Of a stretch of DNA of 64,000 bases, positions 38,648 to 52,289 are shown one piece after another. The DNA is from Macrobrachium rosenbergii. Lineage: Eukaryota > Arthropoda > Malacostraca > Decapoda > Palaemonidae. The position numbers and the translations under genes were made by a program. Positions within the stretch are counted from its first letter, which is position 1; each line of letters begins with the position of its first letter. The stretch is taken from positions 39,874,509-39,938,508 of the forward strand of contig NC_089767.1 in assembly GCF_040412425.1 (NCBI RefSeq). Reading direction: 5' to 3'. A model generated the notes under the pieces. The model saw only the letters and a program-made list of their open reading frames with translations, made no database searches and was not told where the DNA came from.

Positions 38648-41600
38648 CTCTGTTATCTCGTATGTGTACAGTATAGCATTTAACAATTTCTGGTCAAATG
38701 AAATTCCTTAGAAACTGCTAAAAAAAAAAAGACAAAAAGAGCCTTCATTCTCCATACAAAAAGCAAATGGATGTAATTATTCATTAATTACACCTAATTT
38801 CCATACCTTCCTAATTAGTATCCCTCTTCCCCTCGCCTGAACGACTTCTTTCTTTCACTCTGTCAAGTAGCTTTTTGATCCTCGATGTAACCTTATCAAA
38901 AATGCATTAGAACAGGAATTTGACAAAAAAAAACGCAAACAGCAATCTTTAAGAGTATGGAGAAGGTACGTTTGTATGCTGCCATTATGGTCGGAGCGAA
39001 TGATGCTAATTTGATCCTTTATCACGAGACCCTCCAAATATGGGATGCGAAAATATGCATTCCACTACCCCCATTACTTCTCTCTCTCGCCTCGAAAGAT
39101 ATATATATATATATAATTATGAGCAGGCCCTTAGAGAATGCTCTATTCGTTTTCTTCTGAATTTTCTTTTTTTAATCTCTTTCTTCTTCTACTTCTCGCC
39201 TTTCCCATTGAAAATGTCTTATCATATCTCAACGATTAGAATGTTCTCCCGGACTCATCAACATTTTACAAAGAAACCGACATGACAGCATTGCATTTCA
39301 GCATTTCTGGGGGAAGAAAAAAACACCTGCAACATGCACATACAAAAAAACTCCCAGGCAAGCATACACGCATACATGTGTCATACACAAAAGGGGATAA
39401 TAGTTCAGAGATGGACGCGAGATGCATCTACCCCGAGACCACAGCTGGTTATAAAAAAAAAAAAAACAACAATGCAGAATACGAATAATAAAAAGAACGT
39501 TGCCTCAGAGATAAGACTGAGAGAATACGTCTTCTTGTCTGCAGCTTTTCCCCGACGACCTTGTCCTTTGTGCCTGAGCCTGACGCCCTGTCTGGTTGCG
39601 CCTTTGACTGCTATTGAAGCCTGTCTGCTCGCGCGCCAATCATCCGCTTTTGACTCCCGATCGTATCGTCTTCTCGTGACGTAACTATTGAAAGCGCCGT
39701 TTCCCCCCCTCCGGAGGGTGAGATGCTGATCGAGCGCGCACGCGCGCGCTGCTTCGACATAAAAGGCGCCTGAGATTTCTTCGACGATACAAAGAAAAGG
39801 CAAGACATTCACCTTGGGTTGCTTGACAGTTGCTTGGAGTTCGTGCTTTTTATCAAATTCTTTTTTTCTCTTTCTCTTTTTTTTTTTAAGCATTCACAGA
39901 CCCTTTAGGCTGACATCTAAGTTAATTATGTCTGCCTGTCTGTCTCTCACACATGCACACACATGCACACACACATATTCTTGCATTCTTCATATATATA
40001 TATCTGAAAATTTACGTTCGTATGAGAAGGAACTAAATTGTTCATGGCATTTGCAAACTAAATTTTAATTTTACTTAACATTTACGAACATACTCTTACA
40101 CACGTGTATATATATACATACTATTTGTGTGTGAGATATATATACACCGATCGATATGTCTATTTACTATTTCCCTCCCTAAACGTTTTATCCGTTCCCT
40201 GAGGTAGAACGTGATTGAAAACGTCTGTTCATGCAAAAGAATTTGGTTATCATGGCACGGTGAACCGCCTTTAAAGATATGAAGATGAATAGCCAAAGAA
40301 ATCCCTAAAAATTCCCTAAAAGGAGCTCTACGGCATAAAATTAAGGTCCCGTAGGGGAGAAGATGCCACTAACATCTTTCTTACGAAGAGCTGTCAGATT
40401 TGGGGTTTCAGAAACGCTACAGGGCTTAGGTAACCGTAGAGGGTTTCCTTATTTCCAGACTGTACAGTAAAGAAACTGTAGATCATGTTTCTTTCCTTAT
40501 ATCTTTTAATCTTCAGCTGTAAACCCTTATGGACAGAGTCAACAAACTATAAACCCAAGAACTCCTACGGGAAATCGACCTGAGGAAAGACAGGTTATAG
40601 GAAAAGGTGGTATAAAGATAAATATGAGGAAATAGAAAATAACACTGATACATCTGAAGTTCAGAAGACGTCAGCAGCAGAGAGCAGGAATGAATATGCT
40701 ACCCGATTAAATATTTGGAGATCAGAAGACTCCACAACTGCACTATAAGGCAAACTATTCCACATTTAATTGGAGCCATGATAAAACTCACAGAAAACTG
40801 AACAGTATTAACACTGATGCTAGAAAACGACACTGCAGCAGCAGCTTGCTTAGAGTTGCAAGCAAGAAACAGCTATGTAAGGTAAAGAATAGTCCTTAGG
40901 ACGTTTGCCGTTACAGTAAATTTTATGCAACAGACATTGAACTCACTTGCTACAAGCAATAATCTTTCTATGTTATATCCGAGGTTTGCCCCTCAGATGT
41001 CGCGGGGCGTTCGCGGCTCGCCCAGGGCGATGAAAAATCACTGGCTCTGTATCATGATCAGTTACTGCTGCAGTGTTGGGGAGTCTGCTGCGGTGGGAGG
41101 TTGAAACCAACATTCTTTGGAAGATTCAATTTCAAGTCAATGGCCCCTTTGGTGTACTTGTTCCATGTGAATAGGTTTCATCTAGTGAATTAATGATAAT
41201 ATATCCGAGATCTCTAATATTAACTTTACGAGCGACGAGAATAGATCTCTAGTTCCGCTGAGCTTTAAGTTTGCGTGTTGTTACTCAAGCAGATTATGTG
41301 GTGTTGTATTATAAGCTGTTGGTAAAAAAATGAAAATCACTCAAATGTTAGTCATTTGTTATCATTTTCGCAATTGTATCTATTACTTCCGAAACACATC
41401 AATCCGATCCACTCCCCAAACGCAAAATGATATCTTTCGTGAAAAAGAAATCACATGCTATTTAATCTAAACTTTCCCCAGCTTTTGTAACCTTTCCTTT
41501 GGACTTATACGTGCCAACATACCCTCTCTTCTGCCGCCCCAAACCAGCACCCCTTCGGCTTCTTTGATTGTCCCATTATCGTCATCAAAAGTTCCCCTTT

Positions 41601-41968
41601 CCCCCTCCCCTCTCTCTCTGCTAATTTATTCCTCTTTATCTCATCTTGACGTAACTCTTAACAGTCATTTTCAATTCATCCCCTGCTGCACATGAGCGGC
41701 AAATATTACCCCTCATTCTCTCACCATTACAGGCAATGTCCAATTTCCTACATAATTCAAGCAACGAGTTGAACACGAAGGTCTTCACGATCTGTCCATT
41801 AACAGCGAAGCGAACGACGCAATTCGCTTTCTGCAGTCGATCGACAATTGCAAATAGGGGCTTTTGTTCAATCTCGGCGTATGGAAGACTGTTTAAGTGC
41901 GTAAGACAGCTATAAAATCAAGATACGAACGATAAACAGGATTAAATGGGTAAATTGATTCGAATAAC

Positions 41969-42030
<62 letters not shown>

Positions 42031-42375
42031 CATTACAAACACTTGAAAATCAAATTGAATAATGGTGAAGATATCACAGCGCGATTAAAGTAACAGGACA
42101 TTTTAGGGTTCTTGTTTGAGTTGAAATTGCTCCGTAAATTCCGGTTGGCTTCGTGTGTGAGTCACGCATGCGCACTATTCTTCGCATTTCTGTTTCATAC
42201 GGATCTCTGTGAAAGGATTTCTTGCGTCATCTCGCCCGTTGAATCAAGGAGGTAAAGCCGTTGATCTTTCCAGCCTTTGGTTAAAAGTATCCCATTGGAC
42301 TTCTACCTTCTCTGCTGTTTCCATCCTGTAGGGGTCAGGGTTTTCATCTAGCAGCTGATTTGGTCACTACTAGTG
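38198..42375. other. Intergenic, one GC-rich promoter-like patch
   Basis: Holds a TG/CG run (38395-38420), a GA array (about 38604-38645), a TA run (39101-39113) and a GA array (about 41970-42029). The stretch 39530-39790 is GC-rich with CG repeats. On the plus strand it has CATAAAAGG (39758-39766) with GTGACGTAA about 80 bp upstream. That could be a core promoter, but no downstream gene was recognised. The 162-codon minus-strand frame over it (39405-39893) looks fortuitous. Confidence 0.45.
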
Positions 42376-42670
42376 TGTAGACTCCCGCAGTCTTAAGAGG
42401 AAAGAGTAGTAACTGTTGGGAAGACCAGAGACGAGGATGGTGAGATGGATTGCTGGAATATCACTACTGGAAAGGAGGGAGAGTCATGATATAAGAAGAA
42501 TGTGTGGTATATCTAACGTAAAGGAGAAGGCTGGGGAAGCTCGCCTGAGATACTATGGCCATGTAATAAGAAGAGAGGAGGTGGAACCAATCAAGAGAGC
42601 TAAGAACATGCCAGTGACGGGGAGGAGGAGTGTGGGGCGTCAGCAGATCAGATGGATGGATGAAGTATAA

Positions 42671-42851
42671 GTATACCTCAGTTTTACCAGACCACTGAGC
42701 TGATTAACAGCTCTCCTAGGGCTGGCCCCAAGGATTAGACTTATTTTACGTGGCTAAGAACCAATTGTTTACTTAGCAACGGGACCTACAGCTTATTGTG
42801 GAATCCGAACCACATTATAGCGAGAAATGAATTTCTATCACCAGAAATAAA
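42671..42851 (+). mobile_element. SINE family B copy inside the LINE, first
   Basis: Starts GTATACCTCAGTTTTACCAG and ends ATTTCTATCACCAGAAATAA. It contains ACTGAGCTGATTAACAGC, CCTAGGGCTGGCC and AACGGGACCTACAGCTTATT. It interrupts the LINE codons for RWMDEV; GATGGATGA occurs on both sides of the insertion (left of copy 1, right of copy 2). About 180 bp; the tRNA-related part I would expect beyond the AAATAAA end is absent. Confidence 0.85.
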
Positions 42852-43065
42852 GTCACTACTGGAAAGGAGGGAGAGTCAAGATATAAGAAGAATGTGTGGT
42901 ATATGTAACGTAAAGGAGACGGCTGGGGAAGCTCGTCTGAGATACTATGGCCATGTAATAAGAAGAGAGGAGGTGGAACCAATCAAGAGAGCCAAGAACA
43001 TGCCAGTGACGGGGAGGAGGAGTGTGGGGTGTCAGCGGATCAGATGGAAGAATGAAAAAGTTAAG

Positions 43066-43247
43066 TATACCTTAGTTTAACCAGACCACTGAGCTGATTA
43101 ACAGCTCTCCTAGGGCTGGCCTGAAGGATTAGACTTATTTTACATGGCTAAGAACCAATTGGTTACCTAGCAACGGGACCTACAGCTTATTGTGGAATCC
43201 GAACCACATTATAGCGAGAAATTAATTTCTGTCACCAGAAATAAATT
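43066..43247 (+). mobile_element. SINE family B copy inside the LINE, second (duplicate)
   Basis: Nearly identical to the copy about 394 bp upstream and in the same place relative to LINE sequence, so it arose by segmental duplication and not by a second insertion. It is followed directly by the remaining LINE tail. Confidence 0.85.
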
Positions 43248-43397
43248 GATGGATGAGGTGAGGAGGGATATGGGTGAGGTGGGACTGGGAGAAGAAGATT
43301 CTAGAAAAGAAATAGATGGAGAAAGTTGACTCGAGCGGCCGACCCTGCTATACAGTGGGACTAATAAGGTCGAAAGAAGAAGAGTATGTAGACTCCC

Positions 43398-44927
43398 ACG
43401 ACATGTTTCTATTCTCTATATTTCATAGACATTTGTGTATACATAGATCCCTGTATGTAAACTGTTCATATGCAGCTATGCTACACTTCTCTTCTCTAGT
43501 ACACTGTTTTTGGATACCAAATTTTGAATAAATTTCTTAGGTCTATTTTTTTTAACTCATGGTACTTGACTTGACAGCAGTTTATTCTATTATAAATAGA
43601 TATATAAGTAGATACAAATATAAATGGTTTGTGTTACTAATAGAAAATGACAGTAATATATTTACCACGCAATGGCTGGCATAAGTAGCATTAGACTTTG
43701 CATCATTCAAAGGGCAATTTATAGTAGTTTAGCATTGTGAGGAAAACAGTATATCTTTAGTGCTTTAGTTTTAGAGAATATCTTTAAGACCAGTGTTGTC
43801 AAACGACTGCTAAGTAAAGAACAGCAAGTCGAAAGGCCTAGCACCACTCCGTTGTTTCACTTTCCTTTGTGGAATTGCCTTTATTTATATATTCATCGCG
43901 TTCCATATTTTCGTGATTCAGTTAACATACATACATGCATGCACACAAAAACATATATATATAAAATGTGTATGTATGTATATATGAATATATATATTAT
44001 ATATGTGTGTGTGTGCGTGCCTGTGTGCTTGCGTGTGTACAGTATATAAGTATTGTCATAATTTTATTCCGTTTTTACTGAAATAATCACATACGCACAT
44101 ACAATCACAATAAATACAGCATCGTGCGCGAAAACGTGTTAGAGCCGCGCCAGATTTATTCAACCGTCAACAAACGCCCCTCTTCTCCATTGCCTCGAAT
44201 CACATAATATCATAATAATAAGACTGTGCTATTCGCCTCCGCTTTTAAACGGTGCCACACGGTTCCGTGCCACGTCGGGGAAAACAATCTGTCACTGCGT
44301 CGCCGAGCGGCGTTTCTCGGAACCGATTTTGGGCGTTCGTGAAGGGCGCGCGGGGACGCGCAATTGCTCTAAACGCCATCCTCGGGGAGGGGGTGGGTGG
44401 GGGGTCGGAGGAGGAAGAAGAGGGGGAGACCGCTTGCTTGCTTGCTCCATGGGCGATGGTAAAACCACCTTGTTAAGCCTTGTTTGTGTTTTATCGTTGC
44501 AAAAGAGATGCAATTTTATGATTTTTTTACCCCCTCTTCTCTCTCGTCGTTTGTTTATGTTCCTTTGTTTTGAATTGCTGAAAACGAAACATTTCCTGCT
44601 CTGCTTTTGTAAATATACATAGTTAATCCGTTAGAGGATTACATTCACGGTCTTAAAAGATTACAAGACTTTTCATTATATTTAAGAGGATCTTAAATTC
44701 ACTGCACATTCTGCAAGCGCTTCGAGTTTACTATTAGGTGGGCAAGCCAGCTTTTATCTTGTATCATTTGTCAGAGCGTTTACAAAGTAAGGAAGTAGAG
44801 ATTTAGAATTCTGAAGATGATAAAGACTCACACGTTACCTGAGAAGCACAGACGTTTTCTTCATTAAAAACTTTCAGGAAATTTTATCCGAATCTTTCCT
44901 TTCCACAGACAGAAGGATAGATAGATA
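43398..44927. other. Intergenic with a GC-rich patch
   Basis: TA/TG patch near 43950-44045. A GC-rich stretch (44240-44470) has CpG-dense sequence, a G-run (GGGGAGGGGGTGGGTGGGG) and CTTG repeats, then CCATGGGCGATG|GTAAAA, which could be a start codon next to a donor. This is too little to call an exon. Confidence 0.45.
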
Positions 44928-45180
<253 letters not shown>

Positions 45181-45366
45181 AAATAGATAGCTATAAAAGA
45201 AAAGTCGAATGAAACCCCTTACATTAAGTCGACATTTCCTTGCACCAAGCATTCCTTGAGCGCTTTCCCCAGCCTGAATGCCAGCCTCGATATCGGAAAT
45301 TATCTCCGGAGGAAGCATTTGTAAACTTTAGCCCGTGAAGGCATCTCCCGAGAGTCGCAGGTGCAG

Positions 45367-45418
<52 letters not shown>

Positions 45419-45916
45419 CGGTAATGCAGCAAAGTTTTGTATCTTTCACAATCCCTTCTTTTTTTCACGTAGTTGTTGTCACTTCTCGTAACCCGCCCAC
45501 GCGGATGTCTTTTGCTATTATTTTTTTGGACATAAGCCATAGCAGGTGTTTACTCGTTGCAAACACAACTTTTTGGGGTTTTATTCTCGCGACGACACTT
45601 GTCTTTGCGTCGTAAAGTGTCTGGGAACCGTTGAGCCGCCGTAAAAAAAATTGTCACGTGCTCCGTGAGAAATGCTTGAAATTTTAGCATCGGTTTGTGG
45701 ATGTTGTTTTATGCTGTGTTTTGTCAGTTTTGTCATATCAGTAAACTTTCAAAGTTTTTGTGTATCGTACCTAAATTATCAGTGAATTAAGAAACTGAGA
45801 TGAATAAAATGTTTAAGCAATATACCTCCTTAGGAAGAAGTAATGCTCTTTACTTTTCATTCAGCTACATTCAGTTATTTTCGTCCGTTCTTAATTAGAA
45901 CCGTAATCATAATATA

Positions 45917-45962
<46 letters not shown>

Positions 45963-46549
45963 AAATAACATTAAATTATATTTTATAAAAACGCTCTGAA
46001 TGTCTAGCTCTCCCCTGTAGCGACACGTACAAACGCACACGCACACATATATGTGTATGTGTCTGTGTGTGTGTTTACGCGTATTTGTCGGCCAAGATCA
46101 CACGGTACTGTTTAACCTCATCATATGAATCTAAAATCAAAGCTATCTCTACAGATACAGAGTAATGCAACTGTAGCTTTTCGTGAAGCTGTCCAATCGT
46201 GCAAGCCATTCAAAGCTCAACGCTCGCAACTATTCACGCTGCGCCTGGAAAGCCAACTGTCAGTTGCAGTCTCGAGAAATCCCACGTATGCGCCGTCGTC
46301 TGCCCAGGCATCGTAAATACGGGACGTAACGCGAATTGTACGTTAACCGTCGTAAAAGCGGTATAATGAACTGACAAAGATTGTTCATTCACATGCCTGA
46401 AAGACCGCGGGACGGCTGAGTGGGATTGAAGGCAGCTGTTAAAGACGTTTGGTTATTTCAAGAATTAACTAAATTAAAGTACGCGCAGGATTGCAAGTAC
46501 GGTGTTAGAAGAAGAAGAAGAAGAAGAAGAAGAAGAAGACGTTTCTCCT
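45181..46549. other. Intergenic with GA arrays and an AGA array
   Basis: GA arrays at about 45369-45416 and 45920-45959, and an AGA trinucleotide array at about 46507-46540. The 63-codon frame at 46125-46316 has no recognisable family. Confidence 0.55.
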
Positions 46550-46885
46550 TTTCGTTTTTTTTAAAGAAAACTATTGGGATGGCTATTTGTCTGACCGTCC
46601 GCACTTTTTCTGACAGCCCTCAGAGCTTAACAACCACCAAGGCTAGAGGGCTACAAATTGGTATGTTGATCATCCACCCTCCAATCATCAAACATACCAA
46701 ACTGCGACCCTGTAGCCACAGTAGTTTTTATTTTATTTAAGGTTAAAGTTAGCCAACAACACGGGCCACAACCAGGCCGTAGATGAAAGTTTCATGGGCT
46801 GCGACTCATACAGCATTATACGCTGTACAGAAAAGTCGATTGCGCCGAAGAAACTTCGGCGCATTTTTTACATGTTTATTTCAAG
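46550..46885 (-). mobile_element. Hairpin family C element, copy 4
   Basis: Minus-strand copy with the CCGCACTTTTTCTGACAGCC block, the hairpin (about 46640-46725) and the distal GTACAGAAAAGTCGATTGCG. At its right end a perfect 10-bp-arm hairpin TGCGCCGAAG-AAA-CTTCGGCGCA (46841-46863) is followed by a T-run. Arms of the main hairpin have drifted (CTGCGACCCTGTAGCCACAG). Confidence 0.8.
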
Positions 46886-47397
46886 AAGAAGATACTGAGA
46901 CGAACGTAAGTCTAAATTACCATCATATGTTCTTAAGTGCTGTCAAACCACCATTGAGAAGAGGCATAATTATTGATTAAGACAATGCAAGTGAAGGGTG
47001 AATAGAATGAAGCACCAATCAAGCCGTTTGACTCTCGTGTTGGTGACAGCGCCTCTAAAACTGTAAAGTGTGGTATCACTTTACTGCAGAGGTGAAGTAA
47101 ATCTATTTCTTCTCACTTTTTGGACATGCTTATTACTACAAGTCTTAGTTCCAGGTGGGAAATAGCTAAAAATGTCTTTTTCTTCTTTGGTGAGATTCGA
47201 ACCGACGCAAGGCAGTAAGATTAAGGTACCACTAGCCCACTGTGTTACGAAGGAAGCCTCAACATTTCAGTCCTCGTCCCTACGTGCTGTTATGATCATT
47301 AATACTGCCACTGTTAATATAGCCTCATTATACTATCCGATGCAGTAGTCTGATATCAGTAACGGTATCACACATAACAGTAATTTAAACAGAAATC

Positions 47398-47399
<2 letters not shown>
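46886..47399. other. Intergenic with a tRNA-like remnant
   Basis: Nothing else is recognised apart from the tRNA-like stretch listed separately. Confidence 0.5.
47186..47256 (-). pseudogene. tRNA-like sequence, probably SINE-derived
   Basis: On the minus strand, TGGGCTAGTGGTACC resembles an A box and GTCGGTTCGAATCTCAC contains a B-box core. The T stem does not pair well and the acceptor ends do not close. A decayed tRNA-derived repeat is the likeliest reading. Confidence 0.45.

Positions 47400-47454
<55 letters not shown>
47400..47454. repeat. AAT array
   Basis: A pure trinucleotide array of about 55 bp. Confidence 0.96.
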
Positions 47455-47456
<2 letters not shown>

Positions 47457-47571
47457 GAAGAAATCTACGAATAGACTAAACGAAAGAAAATGGTTATAAC
47501 AAACGAAATAGCAAGCTGCATGAAACAAAATGATGAATATCTATCTATCTATAATAATAAAATCCGATTGG

Positions 47572-47745
47572 ATCTTGTTTGTCTTCCCCTGCAAACCGGC
47601 TTGTCCGCCCCGTTCGGGGAGGGGTAAGTAGGGGAACGAGAGGGTAGGGGATACATCCACGCTCCTCTTGCAAACCTGTTTGTCCGCCTCGGGTTTAGGC
47701 GGGGTTGGTAGGGGATCGGGAGGGTAGGGGAGACAGCAGCGCCAG
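47572..47745 (+). repeat. Dispersed repeat family E, copy 2
   Basis: Begins GGATCTTGTTTGTCTTCCCC and contains two related halves: AAACCGGCTTGTCCGCCCCG and AAACCTGTTTGTCCGCCTCG, each followed by a G-rich AGGGTAGGGGA segment. It is preceded by CTATCTATCTATAATAATAA. It shares blocks with 26636-26735; class unknown. Confidence 0.55.
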
Positions 47746-48269
47746 GTTCCAGCGCGCGACGCGCCCGCCAACAAGCTCGAACGAATATATAAAGCAAAGA
47801 GACACCTGAAAAGAACACAACTCGAACCCCTCTGTTTATCAAATCGATAAAAAGCAAGAAGAGAAAAAAGAAAGGTGAACTAAACCGGATACTTCAATTA
47901 CAATAACTCAAATTACGTCAGAGGAGACAACGCGTCATATAAATCTCCTCGTTAATTATTGTTTGTGAAGTCCGCACCAACACATAAACAAAAAAAAAAA
48001 ACACTTTATGTGACAAGCACAAACAAAGATCCGTAAACAAGGGAGTTCGGAAAACAATGGTATCTCATTTCTTTGACAATAAACACAGTCAACCGCAAAA
48101 CAAAACAAATTAGCATCTGTAACGTGTGTTGCGTACAGAGAGGAGGGGGAGATAAATGATATTATTGTTGAATTCAACTGCTTCTCGTAACCGATGCTTT
48201 GTGAAAACACCCTGCATCGACGTCCTGTATGCTTGCATTATATGCATCTTCGACGTATCAGATAGATCC
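47746..48269. other. Intergenic, nothing recognised
   Basis: Unique-looking DNA with a poly-A run near 47990. No exon is supported. Confidence 0.5.
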
Positions 48270-48665
48270 GCCCCCTGTAGGAGGGTAGGGCCGACAGTGC
48301 ACCTCACGGGGTTACCGTAGGTATTACTAAAGGTTCTTTGCAGCTTCCCTTCGACCCCTAGATGCAACCTCTTTCATCCTTTTTACTGTACCTCCATTCA
48401 TATTACCTTTCTTCCATCCTGCTATCCACCTTCTCCTAACCATTATTTCGTATTGCAGCTGCGAGGATTTCCTCCTGTTAAAATAAGTCTAATCCTTCGG
48501 GCCAGCCCTAGGAGAGCTGTTATTCAGCTCAGTGGTCTGGTAAAACTAAGGTATACTTAACTTTACACCTTTCACACCTACGCACTCTCAATTTCCTGTC
48601 CAGCACTGAATGACCTCATAGGTCCCAGTGCTTGGCCTTTGGCCTAAATTCTGTATTCAGTTCAA
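48270..48665 (-). mobile_element. SINE-like family A element interrupted by a family B fragment
   Basis: Minus-strand family A copy: CAGTGCACCTCACGGGGTTA at the left and AGGTCCCAGTGCTTGGCC at the right. Within it (about 48481-48563) sits a minus-strand family B fragment with CCAGCCCTAGGAGAGCTGTT and GGTATACTTAAC. The family A sequence resumes at TACACCTTTCACACC. Family B inserted later. Confidence 0.88.
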
Positions 48666-49020
48666 TTCAATTTTAAAATTACCATTTTATGTCATCTTGA
48701 TTTGCATTCTCATAACAGCTGACTGATTAGCAGGCCATGTTCTACGAAGTGCTTTCGATAATGGGAATTTGGAATGGCGATTATGTTATCAACATGTGAA
48801 GACTGAATAACTTAATAAAAGAAATAAATTCTCAGCATTGATAAATGACTGTTGTGACCCCTTGCAATTGTGTTCCAGTATGTCAGTGAAGGGTTTGTTC
48901 TAAATATATCACTTTTTTAACAATGATGCCTTTTGCTTTAACCTTTACTCACTTCCAATTTCTCTCTCTCTCTCTCTCTCTTCAATATGTATATATACAT
49001 ATATAATGTCATGGAGTCCT

Positions 49021-49380
<360 letters not shown>

Positions 49381-49575
49381 GCCTCCCCAAATAACGTCTC
49401 GGCTCCAGGAGAATCACGCGAACTCTCTCTCATGCCATGTCATGGAGAAATTACGGTTATTGAAAGAGATGTAAAAACGGGTTTCCAAAAATAACTCTCC
49501 GTCTCCCCAACCCCCCGGGGTTTAGGTTAAAATGGGTCAATAACCTTGCACGGGGTTAGAATCCTTTCCGGTCAA

Positions 49576-49577
<2 letters not shown>

Positions 49578-49633
<56 letters not shown>

Positions 49634-49924
49634 CTTTAAGATTTGCGTGACGGTGGAAATACTTTTGTTTACTTAGTCTTGTGTGCATGTGTGTTTCTGA
49701 CTGTAAATGTAATTATTACTTATTTCTCGTTGCTTTTCATGAGTAAGCAGTATGTTTACTGAAGGATAAGTGTGCACTGCACTTGTGTGTTTATAGATAT
49801 GCCAGTCAGTCATGAGGCCTTAAAGCATTAAATGCTGATTCGTTCGTAGATACATACAACAGTTGATATGCACACACATATATACATGCAAAAACACACA
49901 CATATATATGTATATACATATATG

Positions 49925-49957
<33 letters not shown>

Positions 49958-49990
49958 ACATATATGTTGTGTGTGTGCACACATGTATTT

Positions 49991-50079
<89 letters not shown>

Positions 50080-50131
50080 CAAATCAAGAAGCCTTCGTAC
50101 TGATATATAGCAAACCTGTTATGTTGGTGCA

Positions 50132-50180
<49 letters not shown>
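49578..50180. repeat. Cluster of GA, TA and CA arrays
   Basis: GA array (about 49578-49632), interrupted TA/CA/TG tracts (about 49868-49990), CA then a long TA array (about 49991-50076) and a GA array (about 50134-50180). Confidence 0.95.
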
Positions 50181-50182
<2 letters not shown>

Positions 50183-50733
50183 AGGTATGGGCGAATTAAC
50201 TGGCGAGGGAATAGGAATAAGGACGTAGGGGCTATTCACAGTAGCGGGGGCTAAGAAGACCCTCTAGGGGTCTAGGTCCAGGTCTAGGCCAAGGGTAGCG
50301 TGCAAAGTGTTTCTATCTAGACCGTGCTCACACTGTAGGCAACGTGACGGTCCACGTGCTTCGTTCGCGCCGGTTTGAGGAACCACGACCAAATTTGTAA
50401 CTCTCTCCCTCTCTCTCTCTACCTCTTTTATTTGCTTTTCTTTTTAATCCCTCACACTGTTGCTCTCTCTCTCTCACACACACTTTTTACTCTCTCTCTC
50501 TATCACTCTTTTTTTTTTACTCTCTCTTTTAATGGCTTCGATATACAATCAGGTATTGTATGAATATTTACGGAATTCTGTGCAATATTCCCCAGTCGGT
50601 CTGAATTCAGAGGATAAATTCAGAAGCTGACCTATTTTTGAAAAATGTCTCATTGGGCAGTAAATACTTTTTGAGTTCAATTAACTACTTATATGTTTAG
50701 TTTGGCTCAAGTTGAATCTCACATTTCATTATG

Positions 50734-50940
50734 TTCTTTTTTTTAACATTGGTTTAATGCATACATGTATGTACGTATGCATGTACCTCAGATACCTTGT
50801 TACTCATCGCTGTAATAATATACAGACAGGCGAGACTTTTTTTTAAACATTGATTTCATGTATACGTGTACGTACGCATGTTTGCACCTCAGATACCACC
50901 TTGTTACTCATCGCTGTATTAATATACAGACAGGTGAGAC
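50734..50940. repeat. Tandem duplication, period about 104 bp
   Basis: Two copies share a T-run, CACCTCAGATACC, TTGTTACTCATCGCTGTA, ATAATATACAGACAGG-type sequence and GAGAC. Both contain an alternating CATGTATGTACG-like stretch; the second has a 3-bp insertion. Confidence 0.9.
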
Positions 50941-51357
50941 AGTTTGCACAGGTGTCCCTTTGGTGTATACAGTCTGACAGCACACATGTCTCGCCACAGG
51001 TAGAATTCAAATGCTTCTTGAAATACTGATTCCTTTTCACGGCCAGAATTGTGAGAAGCTTTTCCACACGCTACGTAAGTCATTGCGTAGAGAAGCTGTG
51101 AATCTGGAGATATGCAAATGATCAATAGAAAACGTAAGTAAAAAGCTTACCATTCGTTTCTCATTTAAAATGGTAATTGACAGTGATAGCACTAGTATTA
51201 ATAGTATTATTTGTTTTTGTTTACAAGCAAGTCAAAATCAAATGGTATGGACCACCGTTCTATACAATCATCATCAGTATCTCTGAATCTGCCAACTAAG
51301 TTGAGGCGGACCCATTCTCTTCTCAGTGTTCCCCTTGGTAACAGTCGGTCTGTTTGT

Positions 51358-52171
<814 letters not shown>

Positions 52172-52289
52172 ATAGCTCTGTGGCACAACATTAACTTTGC
52201 ATTTGCAAGATCTGCGGTTCGACACTGACCTGCTCCCACTACAGTCGACCCACCTATGAATACCAGTATCAGCTGTCAAGAGTCAAGTT
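52172..52289 (+). mobile_element. tRNA-derived SINE candidate
   Basis: A-box-like TAGCTCTGTGGCAC and B-box-like GCGGTTCGACACTG lie about 40 bp apart on the plus strand, followed by a body with CTATGAATACCAGTATCAGC. Internal Pol III promoter architecture fits a tRNA-derived SINE. Only one copy is in this window, so its limits are uncertain. Confidence 0.5.

Larger units (their letters stand above)
42387..43386 (+). mobile_element. 5'-truncated RTE-type LINE with nested SINE and internal duplication
   Basis: Encodes only the C-terminal tail of a non-LTR reverse transcriptase polyprotein. The blocks are RMVRWIAGISLLERRE, ARLRYYGHVIRREE and, after the SINE, MDEVRRDMGEVGLGEED; then with one frameshift RWRKLTRAADPAIQWD and a stop. 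This is the familiar RTE-like ending. It is bounded by TGTAGACTCCC on both sides (42376-42386 and 43387-43397), consistent with an 11-bp target duplication. It ends in an AAG-rich tail. A family B SINE splits the frame, and LINE plus SINE (about 393 bp) is then repeated (starting 42461 and 42853). It is dead. Confidence 0.9.

Noticed and set aside
39405..39893. The longest minus-strand frame (162 codons)
   Set aside because: Lys-run start from a T-run, no recognisable domain, and a GC-rich patch where stops are rare by composition.
40980..41100. Possible snoRNA in a GC-rich stretch with ATGA and CTG motifs
   Set aside because: No paired C/D boxes at the right spacing with a terminal stem could be seen.
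42416..43080. Two paralogous small genes (84 and 94 codons)
   Set aside because: They are the two copies of a duplicated LINE C-terminal fragment, split by a SINE and frameshifted.
44449..44466. Start codon directly next to a donor (CCATGGGCGATG|GTAAAA)
   Set aside because: Four codons give no testable similarity, and the donor is only moderate.
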